Notes: a model not told the origin generated them from the letters alone. A DNA stretch of 64,000 nucleotides from Pseudomonas paeninsulae (GCF_035621475.1 NZ_CP141799.1:4700501-4764500), one strand, 5' to 3'; positions 1-10,204 are shown, counted from the stretch's first letter. Translations and numbers: made by a program.

Positions 1-133
1 CCAGCTCGTACCAGGTACCCTGATAACGCTGCAGATCGACCTTGTCGGCGGTTTTCGGTGGCACCACTCCGGTACCCGAGTTGGCGCAACCCGCCAGCAC
101 TGCAACGGCTAATAACCCCGCGAGTACGCGCAT
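1..133 (-). CDS. blc: Outer-membrane lipoprotein lipocalin (Blc-like), partial
   Basis: Only the first 44 codons are in the window; the rest lies beyond position 1. The protein starts with a short hydrophobic signal and a lipobox (LAGC, Cys at about residue 16), so it should be lipidated and sent to the outer membrane. The stretch around residues 33-44 (VDLQRYQGTWYEL) is the N-terminal signature of bacterial lipocalins of the Blc family, which bind lipids or fatty acids. It is the last gene of a minus-strand run, ten bases after the stop of the small lipoprotein gene upstream, so the two are probably co-transcribed. Identity rests on the motif only. Confidence 0.8.
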   Translation of the reverse strand, partial: MRVLAGLLAVAVLAGCANSGTGVVPPKTADKVDLQRYQGTWYEL

Positions 134-143
134 GCTCGACTCC

Positions 144-398
144 TTAGTTCAGACCCTTGCCCGAGAACATCACCACCTTGTCGCCGGCGTACTGCACGCT
201 GATAAGGCTTTTCTCGTCGCCCCAGGTGCAACTGGTGATGCCCAAGGCGCCTGCGCACTCGCTGGGCGCGCCGAGCAATTGCTCGACCTCCGGCTTGCTC
301 ATCCCGGACTTGAGTTGGGAATAATTATCCTGATTGACCTTGCTGCAAGCAGCCAGCAGCACACAACCCGACAGCACGACGAAATAGCGCAACGACAT
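144..398 (-). CDS. Small lipoprotein, DUF3862/SmpA-like fold
   Basis: An 84-residue precursor. The start at 398 (MSLRYFVVLSGC) is chosen over an ATG 14 codons upstream because it has a GGAG ribosome site and gives a proper signal peptide ending in a lipobox (LLAAC). The mature part has the pattern YSQLKSGMSKPEVEQLLGAPSEC, typical of the small BamE/SmpA-OmlA-like lipoproteins (DUF3862): a helix pair followed by a short sheet (CTWGDEKSLISVQY). It contains two further Cys residues that could form a disulfide. Role unknown. It lies directly upstream of the lipocalin, so a shared envelope function is possible but not shown. Confidence 0.75.
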   Translation of the reverse strand: MSLRYFVVLSGCVLLAACSKVNQDNYSQLKSGMSKPEVEQLLGAPSECAGALGITSCTWGDEKSLISVQYAGDKVVMFSGKGLN

Positions 399-469
399 GG
401 CGCAGGCTCCAGAAAGAAAAAAGGGAGGAAAGTTTGCCACAGCGCCGCAGCAGCTGCCTGAGTTTGACG

Positions 470-1072
470 TCAGAAACGCGAGCCAGGTTCCTGCAGGAAA
501 GCCAACTCTTCCGGGCTCGAGGGCCGAGCAAGTACGGCATTGCGATGGGGAAAGCGGGCAAACCGGGCGATCACCCGCTGATGACGCTCGGCGTAATCCA
601 GGTAATCGGCGAACAATGCGCGCTCGCCAAGCGGCGCTATGGACAACAGTTGAGTGAAACGGCGCACCGCCTCGTCCTGCAGCAGCAGGTCTTCGGCGTG
701 TTCCAGGACCAGGTAGACGAACACCCGCTGAATCGGCGCCAGCCCCTCTTCTTTCTCCCCGTCCAGCCCTTCGAGCACCAGTTGCAGGGCCCTGGCAGCG
801 CCGGCGAAGGCCTGCGGGCTATCGCGAAAGATCATCCGCGGCAACTGGTCGTGTAGCAGGATCAGTGCCAGCCAGCCGTGTGGCGACTCCGCCCAGTCGC
901 GCAACTCGCCGGCCAACGCCTGCCCCACCAGCTCGCCGAAGCGCTCACGCGCCTCGGCGTCCTGACCATTCTGCTTGCCGAACCACAGTGCGGAACGCGC
1001 CGCCGCCACCTCGGCGGCCGTTGTGCCGGTCCCAAACCACCAGTCGAGCAACGGCTGCCAAGGTTTATGCAT
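470..1072 (-). CDS. DUF924 family protein
   Basis: A 200-residue soluble, mainly helical protein. It begins PLLDWWFGTG and carries WFGKQ and LILLHDQLPRMIFR, hallmarks of DUF924 (an alpha-solenoid/TPR-like fold of unknown biochemical role). Length is normal for the family. It starts three bases after the fbp stop, with an AGGAG ribosome site inside the end of fbp, so it is the second gene of an fbp operon. No signal peptide or membrane segment. Family assignment is firm; function is not known. Confidence 0.85.
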   Translation of the reverse strand: MHKPWQPLLDWWFGTGTTAAEVAAARSALWFGKQNGQDAEARERFGELVGQALAGELRDWAESPHGWLALILLHDQLPRMIFRDSPQAFAGAARALQLVLEGLDGEKEEGLAPIQRVFVYLVLEHAEDLLLQDEAVRRFTQLLSIAPLGERALFADYLDYAERHQRVIARFARFPHRNAVLARPSSPEELAFLQEPGSRF

Positions 1073-1075
1073 CGA

Positions 1076-2083
1076 TCACTCCTGGTGGTAGGCGGTCACG
1101 CGCTCGACTTCTTCCTTGGAGCCAAGGAACACTGGCACGCGCTGGTGCAGGGAAGTCGGCTGGATATCGAGAATACGCTGGGTACCATTGGTCGCAGCGC
1201 CACCCGCTTGCTCGATGATGAAGGACATCGGGTTGGCTTCGTACATCAGGCGCAACTTGCCGGGCATCGAAGGATCGCGATCATCGCGCGGGTACATAAA
1301 CACGCCACCGCGGGTGAGGATGCGGTGCACGTCGGCAACCATGGAAGCGATCCAGCGCATGTTGTAGTTCTTTTCCAGCGGCCCGCTTGCGCCGGCCAGC
1401 AACTCGCTCACATAACGCTGCACCGGCGCTTCCCAGTGACGCTGGTTGGATATGTTGACGGCGAATTCCTGGGTGGTTTCCGGCACCTTGATGTCATCGT
1501 GGGTCAGCACGAAGCTGCCCAGTTCACGATCCAGGGTGAAGCCTTTGACGCCGTTGCCCAGGGTCAGCAGCAGCATGGTCTGCGGGCCATAGATCGCATA
1601 ACCGGCGGCGACTTGCTCGGTGCCTGGCTGGAGAAAGGCTTCCTCGCCAAGGTCGCCGGTGTCGCCGTTGCGCTCGGGGCAACGCAGGACCGAGAAGATG
1701 GTGCCTACCGACACGTTGACATCGATGTTGGACGAGCCGTCCAGCGGGTCGAACACCAACAGGTAAGCGCCCTTCGGATAGCGCCCGGGAATCTGGTAGG
1801 CCTTGTCCATTTCTTCCGACGCCATGCCGGCCAGGTGACCGCCCCACTCGTTGGCCTCGAGGAGGATTTCGTTGGACATTACATCAAGCTTCTTCTGCAC
1901 TTCGCCCTGCACGTTCTCGGTGCCCATGCTGCCGAGCACGTCATCCAGGGCGCCCTTGGATACCGCATGGCTGATCGCCTTGCAGGCCCGCGCTACCACT
2001 TCGATAAGGAAGCGCAGATCGGCGGGAGTGTTATGGCTGCGGGTCTGCTCGATCAGATAGCGACTCAGGGTGATGCGGGACAT
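1076..2083 (-). CDS. fbp: Class 1 fructose-1,6-bisphosphatase
   Basis: 335 residues, the usual length for class 1 FBPase. The enzyme hydrolyses fructose-1,6-bisphosphate to fructose-6-phosphate in gluconeogenesis, which is essential for growth of pseudomonads on organic acids. The metal/phosphate signature is visible ([16 protein letters not shown], around residues 108-122), as is the substrate-binding Tyr/Lys region near the C-terminus ([20 protein letters not shown]). The N-terminus [15 protein letters not shown] matches other Pseudomonas proteins, so the start is secure. Cytoplasmic. Probably transcribed with the DUF924 gene that follows. Confidence 0.96.
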   Translation of the reverse strand: MSRITLSRYLIEQTRSHNTPADLRFLIEVVARACKAISHAVSKGALDDVLGSMGTENVQGEVQKKLDVMSNEILLEANEWGGHLAGMASEEMDKAYQIPGRYPKGAYLLVFDPLDGSSNIDVNVSVGTIFSVLRCPERNGDTGDLGEEAFLQPGTEQVAAGYAIYGPQTMLLLTLGNGVKGFTLDRELGSFVLTHDDIKVPETTQEFAVNISNQRHWEAPVQRYVSELLAGASGPLEKNYNMRWIASMVADVHRILTRGGVFMYPRDDRDPSMPGKLRLMYEANPMSFIIEQAGGAATNGTQRILDIQPTSLHQRVPVFLGSKEEVERVTAYHQE

Positions 2084-2188
2084 GGATGGCTCCGGGAAGG
2101 AAAGAAATCGTGCGCAGTTTAACCCTTTACGGGCGGTAGCGCCTCCAACCCAGAATGGGTGGAGCGCATACTCGGCATTCGGAACGGC

Positions 2189-2698
2189 TTAAGCCTGCAT
2201 GCATACCTGCACGCGGTTACGTCCCGCCCGTTTTGCCTCCTATAGTGCGACCTCTGTCGCATGCAGGAGTTCATCCAGCGCGCGGCCTTGCTCGGGCCAC
2301 AGCGCCAGGCCAGCCAACAAGGTTACCGCTCGTTCACCGCTGCGCGTAGGCAGCGGGCTGGCGGCCAGGCCCCGACAAATCGACTCCAGGCGCTTGCACG
2401 CCTCCCGCACATCGACACCCGGCAGGATCAGCAAGAATTCCTCACCACCGATCCGAAACAGCGCAGCCGAGGCGCGCCGACTATCCAGCCAGTGCTGCGC
2501 CACGCCCTTGAGCACGTCGTCACCGGCCAGATGGCCGTATTGGTCGTTGAGCTGTTTGAAATGATCGAGGTCGATCAAGCCCAGCCCGAACCCACACACC
2601 CCATGGACGCACCGACGGAGCATGCGCCAGGCGAGCTCGCGTCCCGGACCGTCAGCCTCAGGCCAACAAACAAAACCGACCAGCCGGCAGATGTTGGT
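2189..2698 (-). pseudogene. Broken diguanylate cyclase (GGDEF) gene
   Basis: The minus strand keeps most of a GGDEF domain: LGLIDLDHFKQLNDQYGHLAGDD (substrate/metal half) and the active site GGEEF. The frame is open from an in-frame TGA at 2699-2701. Near the N-terminal end the expected DPLTGLxNRR motif has decayed to DGPGRELAWRML. At 2240-2242 a TAG stops translation after EVAL, exactly where the family has Tyr. In the same frame the lost tail EAKRAGRNRVQV follows until TAA at 2189-2191. The gene is therefore 5'-truncated and carries a nonsense mutation. Any product would lack the final helix and every sensor domain, so cyclic-di-GMP synthesis is unlikely. Confidence 0.8.
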
Positions 2699-2760
2699 TC
2701 ACAAATCCGCCAACGCCGTTATCATCGCCCGCTGCCCAGCCAACACGCGCCTATAGCCCC

Positions 2761-3162
2761 ATGAAGAACAACCTGATCGCCGCCGCCGAAATCGACCGCC
2801 TGGATACCTGGGCCAAATACACCCCCGACATGTGCCACAGCTGCAATTCCAGCTGCTGCACGCTGCCGGTCGAGGTGCGCATTGGCGATCTGATCCGCAT
2901 CGGTGTGGTCGACGACTTCGAGCGCGGCGACCCGCCGAAGAATATCGCCAAACGCCTGCAGAAGGAGGGCATCGTCGAGCGGTTCAACCAGAAGTCGGGG
3001 ATCTTCACCCTGATCCGCATGAGCAACAACGACTGCCTGTACCTGGATCGCAAGACCCGCCTGTGCACCATCTACGACAAGCGCCCGGACACCTGCCGCA
3101 ACCATCCCAAGATCGGTCCACGCCCCGGTTTCTGCGCGTACATCCCGAAAGCGCTGAGCTGA
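2761..3162 (+). CDS. YkgJ-type cysteine-cluster protein
   Basis: 133 residues. The pattern CHSCNSSCC near residue 25 together with later Cys residues (CLYLDRKTRLCTIYDKRPDTCRNHP and a Cys near the end) is the CxxCxxxCC signature of the YkgJ/UPF0153 family, thought to coordinate zinc or an Fe-S cluster. It is cytoplasmic, and no enzymatic activity is established for the family. The gene stands alone on the plus strand between the broken GGDEF gene and a convergent DUF3999 gene, and ends at a clear hairpin terminator. Confidence 0.85.
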   Translation: MKNNLIAAAEIDRLDTWAKYTPDMCHSCNSSCCTLPVEVRIGDLIRIGVVDDFERGDPPKNIAKRLQKEGIVERFNQKSGIFTLIRMSNNDCLYLDRKTRLCTIYDKRPDTCRNHPKIGPRPGFCAYIPKALS

Positions 3163-3176
3163 AGTACCATCCCGCA

Positions 3177-3213
3177 AAAGCCGCCACCAGCCAGGCTGAC
3201 GGCGGCTTTGTTG
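3177..3213 (+). terminator. Intrinsic terminator after the YkgJ-type gene
   Basis: Inverted repeat AAAGCCGCC ... GGCGGCTTT followed by a T-containing run, 15 bases after the stop at 3162. It lies between two convergent genes and probably stops transcription in both directions. Confidence 0.75.
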
Positions 3214-3215
3214 CG

Positions 3216-4580
3216 TCAGGGCGCGGCAGGCCTGGCCCGCAGCAGGCTCAAGGCCATCAGCACCAGCAGGCCTACCCCGGCGAGCAACACCGCCCATAGG
3301 CCCAGGCGCTTCCAGTCCCAGCCTGACGTCTGCCCGGCGTCTGCCGCCTCGAGCAATGGCGCCTCGGCCGCAGTCGCAACGCCCAGAGCAGCCAGACGCT
3401 TCTCGTCGTAACCGGGAATCAGGGTACTCAGCGGCAGACTCGCCGCGGCGCCAGCTGCTTTGCCGATGGCCAGCACATAGGGCGGCGTACCTCGGGCGAG
3501 GAATACCACCTGGGTCGCGCGGATAGCCACGCGGATGGTCGGCGCGGCACTGCCCAGGCCGCCACCGCGCTCATCCACCTGCAGGCGCAGTTGCTGCACC
3601 GGCGCGCCATACAGTTGCAGCTCGTTGTGCAGCACCTCCTGGCCATCCTGCGGTAGGCGGTAGAGCAGGCCGCGCGCCAGCGGCTGCCACTGCACCTTGC
3701 CCTCACGCCGTCCCGTGACGCTCACCGGCGCCAGGCTGTTGGCCTCGGCCAGTTCGACCCGCACGCGCTGCAACGGCAAGGCCAGCGGCAGCTCCCACTG
3801 GTACTCTCCGGCCTTGGCGCTGCTCGGCGACAAGTCCGCCGACCAGGTCAGAGGCGCCGCCAGCCTGTCGCTGCTGGCACTCAGCAGCCGCGCTGACAAC
3901 AGCTGCGGAGCCTGCCGAGGACTACTCCAGAGCAGGCGCAAGTAGCGCGCGGACTGGCCCGGCAGACTCACTTCACGCTGATCGATGCGCTCATCGGCAA
4001 ATGACAGACGAGCAATCTGCCCATCGCCCCAGGCGCGCCAGTGCTGCAGGTCATCGCTGGCCTCGATGCTGAAGCGCTGAAAGCCCTCGTGTTCGACGCT
4101 CCAATCGAGAATCAACTGCTGCAGCGGCGCCTCGATGCCGCTGGCGTCGAGCAACCAACCGCGCAACACCTGTTGCTCGGCACGCGACGCATCGTCGGCC
4201 AGCACCTCGATCAGGGTGCCGCTGGTGCTGCGCTGCACGCGCACGCTAGGGCTCTGCTCGGCATTCAGCGGGCCACGCAGGGGGAACCACTTCACCGCCG
4301 CGTCCTGCTGCGGCTCGCGCTGCCGGGCACTGCCCAGGGTCAGGGCATAGGCCTGAGTCTCGCCTGCGCCGTTGAATACCCGCAGGTCGCGCAGGTCGGC
4401 GTGACGCGCGGCCATATGCACAGCCATTGGCAGCTCCAGGCGATACCAGGGGCCTTCGCCACTCAGGTCCAGCGGCAGCTGAACACCATAGTCACTGGCG
4501 CGGTCCTGCCCCACTGCCAGAGGTGCGACCAAGGCCAGCAACGCCAGCAGCAATCCACGCACACCGGTAAACCCACTCAT
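3216..4580 (-). CDS. DUF3999 domain protein (exported, membrane-anchored)
   Basis: 454 residues. An N-terminal signal peptide (residues about 1-24, ending PLAVGQ) precedes a large beta-rich periplasmic region, and one C-terminal membrane segment (around 430-450, LGLWAVLLAGVGLLVLMALSLL) anchors it in the inner membrane. Repeated motifs such as YLRLLWSS and LRVFNGAGETQAYAL fit DUF3999. Its ATG overlaps the stop of the DUF2339 gene (ATGA), so the pair is translationally coupled. The constant pairing of these two families suggests a joint envelope role; the function is unknown. Confidence 0.85.
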   Translation of the reverse strand: MSGFTGVRGLLLALLALVAPLAVGQDRASDYGVQLPLDLSGEGPWYRLELPMAVHMAARHADLRDLRVFNGAGETQAYALTLGSARQREPQQDAAVKWFPLRGPLNAEQSPSVRVQRSTSGTLIEVLADDASRAEQQVLRGWLLDASGIEAPLQQLILDWSVEHEGFQRFSIEASDDLQHWRAWGDGQIARLSFADERIDQREVSLPGQSARYLRLLWSSPRQAPQLLSARLLSASSDRLAAPLTWSADLSPSSAKAGEYQWELPLALPLQRVRVELAEANSLAPVSVTGRREGKVQWQPLARGLLYRLPQDGQEVLHNELQLYGAPVQQLRLQVDERGGGLGSAAPTIRVAIRATQVVFLARGTPPYVLAIGKAAGAAASLPLSTLIPGYDEKRLAALGVATAAEAPLLEAADAGQTSGWDWKRLGLWAVLLAGVGLLVLMALSLLRARPAAP

Positions 4581-7500
4581 GCTTGCACCTGCTCCGTTTC
4601 AGGCACCGCCTGCCGGGGCGGCAGCGGCGCAAAATAGCCGACGATCAACAGCAACACACCCACACCGATAAACGAAACGATGCGCTCCAGACCGCCCTGA
4701 TTGCCCAACTCGACGAAGAACAGCTTGGCCACCACTACGCCAATCAACGCCGCGCCGACCAGCCACAACTCGCGCCGGGCGCGCAGGTGGCCGACGATCA
4801 TCAGCGGCAGGGCGATCAGGGTCCAGACAATCGACAGCCCCGCCTGCACCAGCATCGACTCGAGCAACCCATGCAACTGATAAGGCACCCCGCCCCAATG
4901 GTGGGATGCACGCAGCACCGCCGCCGTCAGCAGGGCAAACAGCGAAACGCCGGCCAGCAACTGGGGCAATTGGCCGCGCGCTACCGTCGCCAGACCAAGT
5001 TGCGCCAAGACGCTGCGCAGCCACTGGAACAGCGCGAACAGGCTAATCAGCAGCCCCAGCTCCAGCGGATTGAGCACTGGCAGGTAAGGCAGCGGATCGG
5101 CGGCGCCATCGCTGGCGATATTGGCCAGCCAGAACCAGCCCAGCATCAGCAGCGCCAACGGCGTCGCCGCCAGCAGGCGGTACTCGCGCGAATACGCCGC
5201 TACCGGCCACGGCCACTGGCGTGGCGCCGCCATCAGCAGCAGATACAGGCTTGGCAACAGCGCCCAACCCAGCCAGCGCCAGGCGTTGTAGTGCTCCGCC
5301 AGCAGATAGAGCAGGTAGCGCAGCTCAAGGGCCAAGACCCCGAGCAGCAGCCAGCAGCCCAGCACATGCACGGCGCTCAGCGCGCCGGCCGGCAGCAGAC
5401 CGCTCAGGCGCCGCAGCACCAGCAGATGCACGGCGAACAGTGCGCCCCAGCCAAGCCAACCGAAGTCCGCCAGCGGGTGATACTCGAGGCGCCAGGCAGA
5501 CAGCAGGATCAGCGCAGCGACCGGCACCAACAGCGTGCACAGCAACGCCATGGCCCGCCACTGCGCCCGCACGGCACCCCACTGCCACAACGCCACGCTC
5601 GAGGCCGCGCCCAGCAGCAATAGCGACGCCTGCAACGCGGGCGCGGCGAAACGGACGATTTCGCTGACCAGCGCCAGCGCCCACCAGCCGCCACCCCAGA
5701 CCAGCATCAGCTGCGACAAGCGCTGTAGGCTGCGGGCAGACAGCGTAGCGGCCTGCTCACGGCGCGCCACCTGCTGTAGCCGCCAGGCGCCAATCAGGGC
5801 GGCGATAGCCAGTACCGCCGGAGTCCAGAAGCCAGCGTGGGCCAGCGGCCGCAGACCGTCGCTATCGAGCTGACCCAACAGCAGCGGACTGGAGAGCAGG
5901 AAGGACAGACCGCCGAACACCTGCAGCAATAGGCCGAAGACAAAACTGGCGCGCTGCTGCAGCTGCAGGCTGAGCCAGACGACCAGCAAACCGCTGCCGC
6001 CCCACACCGCGCTGGCGCTCTGCCAGGGCAGCACGAACAGCACCGCCAGGTTGATAAATACCAGCCCGATCAGCAAGACCAGCGACAGCCCGCGCATCAG
6101 CTTCTTATCGTTGCTGATCTGCTGGTCACGCGCCGCCAGCAACATGCCGCCGATCAGCGCCAGGCCGATCAGCGAGGCCGTCAGCAAGCCGCGCCAACCG
6201 GCGCCAAACGCGCCACTGCCGATGCCCGAGGCAGCATCCAGTTGCAGTAGGAACAGCGCCCCGCCGAGCAACTGCACGGCAAAGGCGCTGAACAAGAAGG
6301 CGCGCGACTGCAGGCGCAGACCGATGAATAAGGTGGCCAGGCCGGCCAAGGCCCAGCTGATCGCCGTGGCCTCGGCGTTGAAACACAGCGGCGCGAGCAG
6401 GTAGAGAAAAGCCAAGCCGGCGCAGGCCAATAGCGGCAAGCCTCGCCGCTCCCAGGCCGAGGCCTGGCCGTCAGCCGCCTGACGCAGCCGGTAGAAGCTG
6501 AACAGCAGCGCCGCGCCGAGCATTAGCGCACCCAGCGCCGGGCCAGCCAACAGGCTATCCAACCCCGGCCGCAGCTCGCCGAGAAAGGCCAGCGCCGCGC
6601 CCGCTTGCAACAGCAGGGCGAAGGCGCGGGCCAGGCTGCGGCCCTGACGCAATCCCAGCCAGAAGATACCCGCGCCCTCCACCGCCCAGGCAGCCGACGT
6701 CCAGCGCGCATCCAGGCCCAGGGGAATCGCCAGGGTGCCGAACACCACCCCCAGCGTCAGACAGGTTTCCACCAACAGCAGGGCGCGGCCTTCCGTGCGC
6801 CTGGCCAGCAGCAACGCCAGGCCCATGTAGAACAACCCCAGCGCCAGCGCACTGAAGGCGGCGGCGAACTCGAGATGCTGCACCAGCGCGAATTGCAGGC
6901 CGAAGCCCACCAGCGGCGGCCCAAACAGCACAGTCGCGTCGACATAATCGCCCTGGCGCGCCGACCAGCTCAGCAAGGCCTCGCGCTCCTGCGGCGCCGC
7001 CCCGGCCTCGGTCAGCTTGCGCCTGGCGAACAACAGGCCGATGGCCACGTACATCAGGAAGAACAGCAGCAGGAACGGCTCGATGCTCCCCAGCAACGCC
7101 GGGGTGTAGGCACGCACCCCCCAGGCGAAACCGATGCCGAAGGTGCCGACAAAGCCGATCAGGTTGAGCAGGCGCCAGGTCTTGAACCAGGCGATGGCCA
7201 GGATGGCGCTGTTGAGCAGGACGAAATAGCTGAACAGCGCGACATGGTTGCCGCTGCCGGTCGAGGTCAGGATGGGCGCGGCAAAGCCGCCGAGCGCGGC
7301 AGCGGTCGCCAGCCCCAGGGCATTCTGCGTCACCGCGAGAATCGCCGAGCAGAGGGTCACGATCAGCAGCAGGGCGAACGCCTGCGCCGGCTCGAGCAGC
7401 GGATGCAGGCGCATGGCGGCGAAGATCGTCAGGTACAGCACGGCAATGCCCGCGCCTTGCAGCATCAGGCCATAGCTCGGGTTGCGCAGGCGCAACCACC

Positions 7501-8143
7501 AGCCCAGGCCGAGCAAGGCGATGGCGCTGGCCGCAACCCCGGCGTAACGCACCTGCACCGGTACCACCATGCCTTCGGTGGCGTAGCGCAACAGGAAGGC
7601 CAGGCCGAGGAACAGCAACAGCACGCCGATGCGCAGCACGGTATTGCCACCGAACAGCCAGGCCTGGGCCAGAGCGATGGCGCGCTCGACCGGCGAAGGT
7701 TCGCGCGGCTTGACCGGCTTGCGTGGGGTGGGCGCGCCACGCGGTTGCTCCGCCGCCTGCGTCCAGGCCTCGGCACTGCCCGCCGCAGACTGGAGCTCGG
7801 CTTGCGCGAGAATTTCCGGCGGCAGCTCCCAGCTCAGCTCGGGCTCGGGGGCAGCGGGCGCCATCTCGGCCGCTGGTGCCGTGACCGGCAATAACTCATC
7901 CGCTGCCGAACGCGGCGCCTCGACCTTGAGCAGCCGCTCATGGATGGCCTGGGTACCCTGCTCGAAGCGCTCGGCGAAGCTTTTCAGCTGCTTCGCCAAC
8001 TCGGCGTGCTGAGCTTGCAGCCCTCTGAGCGTGAGCGCCTGAGCAATACCCAGGCCGACCAAGCCACCCAACACCGCGCCAGTGGGCGACTCCGCAACCA
8101 ACGCCCCCAGCACCAGCCCAACCAGCATGAAGATCCATTGCAT
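4577..8143 (-). CDS. DUF2339 polytopic membrane protein
   Basis: 1188 residues from the start chosen at 8143 (MQWIFMLVGLVLGALVAE), which has a GGGAAG ribosome site; an upstream extension of 43 codons has no signal-like character. The N-terminus is a membrane helix. A short coiled segment (about residues 45-80) and a Pro/Ala/Glu-rich linker follow, then roughly two dozen or more hydrophobic helices to the end. This is the DUF2339 layout. Function unknown. It is translationally coupled to the DUF3999 gene downstream. Very high Leu/Ala content makes every other reading frame here look open; those are shadows. Confidence 0.85.
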   Translation of the reverse strand: MQWIFMLVGLVLGALVAESPTGAVLGGLVGLGIAQALTLRGLQAQHAELAKQLKSFAERFEQGTQAIHERLLKVEAPRSAADELLPVTAPAAEMAPAAPEPELSWELPPEILAQAELQSAAGSAEAWTQAAEQPRGAPTPRKPVKPREPSPVERAIALAQAWLFGGNTVLRIGVLLLFLGLAFLLRYATEGMVVPVQVRYAGVAASAIALLGLGWWLRLRNPSYGLMLQGAGIAVLYLTIFAAMRLHPLLEPAQAFALLLIVTLCSAILAVTQNALGLATAAALGGFAAPILTSTGSGNHVALFSYFVLLNSAILAIAWFKTWRLLNLIGFVGTFGIGFAWGVRAYTPALLGSIEPFLLLFFLMYVAIGLLFARRKLTEAGAAPQEREALLSWSARQGDYVDATVLFGPPLVGFGLQFALVQHLEFAAAFSALALGLFYMGLALLLARRTEGRALLLVETCLTLGVVFGTLAIPLGLDARWTSAAWAVEGAGIFWLGLRQGRSLARAFALLLQAGAALAFLGELRPGLDSLLAGPALGALMLGAALLFSFYRLRQAADGQASAWERRGLPLLACAGLAFLYLLAPLCFNAEATAISWALAGLATLFIGLRLQSRAFLFSAFAVQLLGGALFLLQLDAASGIGSGAFGAGWRGLLTASLIGLALIGGMLLAARDQQISNDKKLMRGLSLVLLIGLVFINLAVLFVLPWQSASAVWGGSGLLVVWLSLQLQQRASFVFGLLLQVFGGLSFLLSSPLLLGQLDSDGLRPLAHAGFWTPAVLAIAALIGAWRLQQVARREQAATLSARSLQRLSQLMLVWGGGWWALALVSEIVRFAAPALQASLLLLGAASSVALWQWGAVRAQWRAMALLCTLLVPVAALILLSAWRLEYHPLADFGWLGWGALFAVHLLVLRRLSGLLPAGALSAVHVLGCWLLLGVLALELRYLLYLLAEHYNAWRWLGWALLPSLYLLLMAAPRQWPWPVAAYSREYRLLAATPLALLMLGWFWLANIASDGAADPLPYLPVLNPLELGLLISLFALFQWLRSVLAQLGLATVARGQLPQLLAGVSLFALLTAAVLRASHHWGGVPYQLHGLLESMLVQAGLSIVWTLIALPLMIVGHLRARRELWLVGAALIGVVVAKLFFVELGNQGGLERIVSFIGVGVLLLIVGYFAPLPPRQAVPETEQVQA

Positions 8144-8333
8144 GTACTGACTTCCCAAATCGATGGTGCTCAACCTGTGTTGCGCCAAGTCGCAGCTGTG
8201 CCTGCACGTAAAGCCGCGTGCACGAGTATATCGGTCGACCCTGCTCACCCAATACAGACGAATGCTGGCCACTTCACAGACGCCGTGAATTCAGCAGCGG
8301 CGTCTTTCCTATGAAAAAAACTCACCGACACAA

Positions 8334-8370
8334 AAAAGCCCCCGCCAACTCACGTTGGCGGGGGCTTGCT
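8334..8370 (-). terminator. Strong hairpin terminator after typA
   Basis: A 13-bp perfect stem (AGCCCCCGCCAAC / GTTGGCGGGGGCT) with a 4-base loop. On the minus strand it sits 20 bases past the typA stop and is followed by TTTTTT (the A run at 8330-8335 on the plus strand). Confidence 0.85.
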
Positions 8371-8389
8371 CACTTATGCAACCGGGTTA

Positions 8390-10204
8390 TCAGCCCTTCT
8401 TGGCAGCGCGGGTACGCTCGCTTTCGCCCAGAATTTTCTTGCGCAGGCGGATCGACTTCGGCGTCACTTCGCACAGCTCATCGTCCTGGATGAATTCCAG
8501 AGCCTGTTCCAGCGTGAACTTCACCGGTGGAACCAGGGCAATGGTTTCGTCCTTGCCGGAAGCACGCATGTTGTCGAGCTTCTTGCCTTTGGTCGGGTTC
8601 ACGCCCATGTCGTTGTCGCGGCTGTTGAGGCCGACGATTTGACCTTCGAAGATGTCCTGGCCGTGCTCGACGAACAACTTGCCGCGCGCCTGCAGGGTTT
8701 CCAGCGAGTAGGTCAGCGCCTTGCCGGTGGCAACCGATACCAGTACGCCGTTCTGACGGCCGGACATATCGCCGGACTTCATCACGTCGTAACGGTCGAA
8801 GATGCTGGTCATGATGCCGGCACCGGAGGTCAGGGTCAGGAACTCGTTACGGAAACCGATCAGACCACGGGCCGGAATGTTGTACTCAAGGCGCACACGG
8901 CCCTTGCCATCCGGAACCATGTTGGTCAGGTCGCCTTTGCGCAGACCCATCTGCTCCATCAGCGCGCCCTGGGATACTTCCGGCAGGTCGATGGTGACGT
9001 TCTCAAAGGGTTCGTGCTTGACGCCATTGACCAGCTTGATGATCACTTCCGGACGACCAACACCCATCTCGAAGCCTTCGCGACGCATGGTTTCGATCAG
9101 TACCGAGAGGTGCAGCTCGCCACGGCCGGAGACCTTGAACTTGTCGGCAGTGTCGCCCTCTTCGACGCGCAGGGCCACGTTGTACAGCAGCTCCTTTTCC
9201 AGACGCTCCTTGATGTTGCGGCTGGTGACGAACTTGCCTTCCTTACCGCAGAACGGCGAGTCGTTGACCTGGAAGGTCATGGCAACGGTCGGCTCGTCCA
9301 CGGACAGCGGGACCATGGCTTCGACGTTCTGCGGATCGCACAGGGTGTCGGAGATGAACAGCTGATCGAAGCCGCTGATGCACACGATGTCGCCAGCGGC
9401 GGCTTCTTCCACGTCGACGCGGTGCAGACCGTGGTGACCCATCAGCTTGAGGATACGACCGTTACGGCGCTTGCCGTGAGCGTCGATCGCCACCACCTGA
9501 GTGTTCGGCTTGACGCGGCCACGGGCGATACGGCCAACGCCGATAATGCCGAGGAAGCTGTTGTAGTCCAGTGCGGAGATCTGCATCTGGAACGGACCGT
9601 CGCGGTCGACTTTCGGCGCCGGCACGTGGTCAACGATGGCCTGGTACAACGGCACCAGGTCTTCCGCCATGTCGGTGTGTTCCAGACCGGCAACACCGTT
9701 GATCGCCGAAGCGTACACGATGGGGAAGTCCAGCTGCTCTTCGGTCGCGCCGAGGTTGTCGAACAGGTCGAAAATTTGCTCGACAACCCAATCCGGACGC
9801 GCGCCCGGACGGTCGACCTTGTTCACCACCACGATCGGACGCAGGCCAGCCTGGAAGGCTTTCTGGGTCACGAAGCGGGTTTGCGGCATCGGGCCGTCTT
9901 GGGCGTCGACGACCAGCAGCACCGAGTCAACCATCGACATCACGCGCTCGACTTCACCGCCGAAGTCAGCGTGGCCGGGGGTGTCGACGATGTTGATGTG
10001 GTGGCCATTCCAGTTGATGGCAGTGTTTTTCGCCAGAATGGTAATGCCGCGCTCTTTTTCCTGGTCGTTGCTGTCCATCAGGCGCTCGGTGTCGAGCTCG
10101 TTGCGCTCGAGGGTACCGGATTGGCGCAGAAGGGCATCAACCAAGGTGGTTTTGCCGTGGTCGACGTGAGCGATGATGGCGATGTTGCGTAGTTTTTCGA
10201 TCAC
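8390..10204 (-). CDS. typA: Ribosome-associated GTPase TypA/BipA
   Basis: A translational GTPase of the EF-G/LepA class that binds the ribosome and aids assembly and stress or cold adaptation. G-motifs are clear: AHVDHGKT (G1), GITI (G2), [14 protein letters not shown] (G3) and [12 protein letters not shown] (G4). Domain II and EF-G-like domains III and V follow. I place the start at the GTG codon at 10204 ([23 protein letters not shown]), which matches the family's usual N-terminus and gives 604 residues. The ATG 12 codons upstream has no ribosome site and would add an atypical leader. It ends at a strong terminator. Confidence 0.95.
   Translation of the reverse strand: MIEKLRNIAIIAHVDHGKTTLVDALLRQSGTLERNELDTERLMDSNDQEKERGITILAKNTAINWNGHHINIVDTPGHADFGGEVERVMSMVDSVLLVVDAQDGPMPQTRFVTQKAFQAGLRPIVVVNKVDRPGARPDWVVEQIFDLFDNLGATEEQLDFPIVYASAINGVAGLEHTDMAEDLVPLYQAIVDHVPAPKVDRDGPFQMQISALDYNSFLGIIGVGRIARGRVKPNTQVVAIDAHGKRRNGRILKLMGHHGLHRVDVEEAAAGDIVCISGFDQLFISDTLCDPQNVEAMVPLSVDEPTVAMTFQVNDSPFCGKEGKFVTSRNIKERLEKELLYNVALRVEEGDTADKFKVSGRGELHLSVLIETMRREGFEMGVGRPEVIIKLVNGVKHEPFENVTIDLPEVSQGALMEQMGLRKGDLTNMVPDGKGRVRLEYNIPARGLIGFRNEFLTLTSGAGIMTSIFDRYDVMKSGDMSGRQNGVLVSVATGKALTYSLETLQARGKLFVEHGQDIFEGQIVGLNSRDNDMGVNPTKGKKLDNMRASGKDETIALVPPVKFTLEQALEFIQDDELCEVTPKSIRLRKKILGESERTRAAKKG

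Noticed and set aside
6605..7894. Long plus-strand frame inside the DUF2339 gene
   Set aside because: Arg/Gln/Ala-rich shadow; the minus-strand protein has a clear membrane-helix pattern.
8366..10192. A 608-codon plus-strand frame opposite typA
   Set aside because: It is the complement of a conserved GTPase gene; its composition is His/Val/Gln-rich as in shadows of GC-rich genes and it has no recognisable domain.
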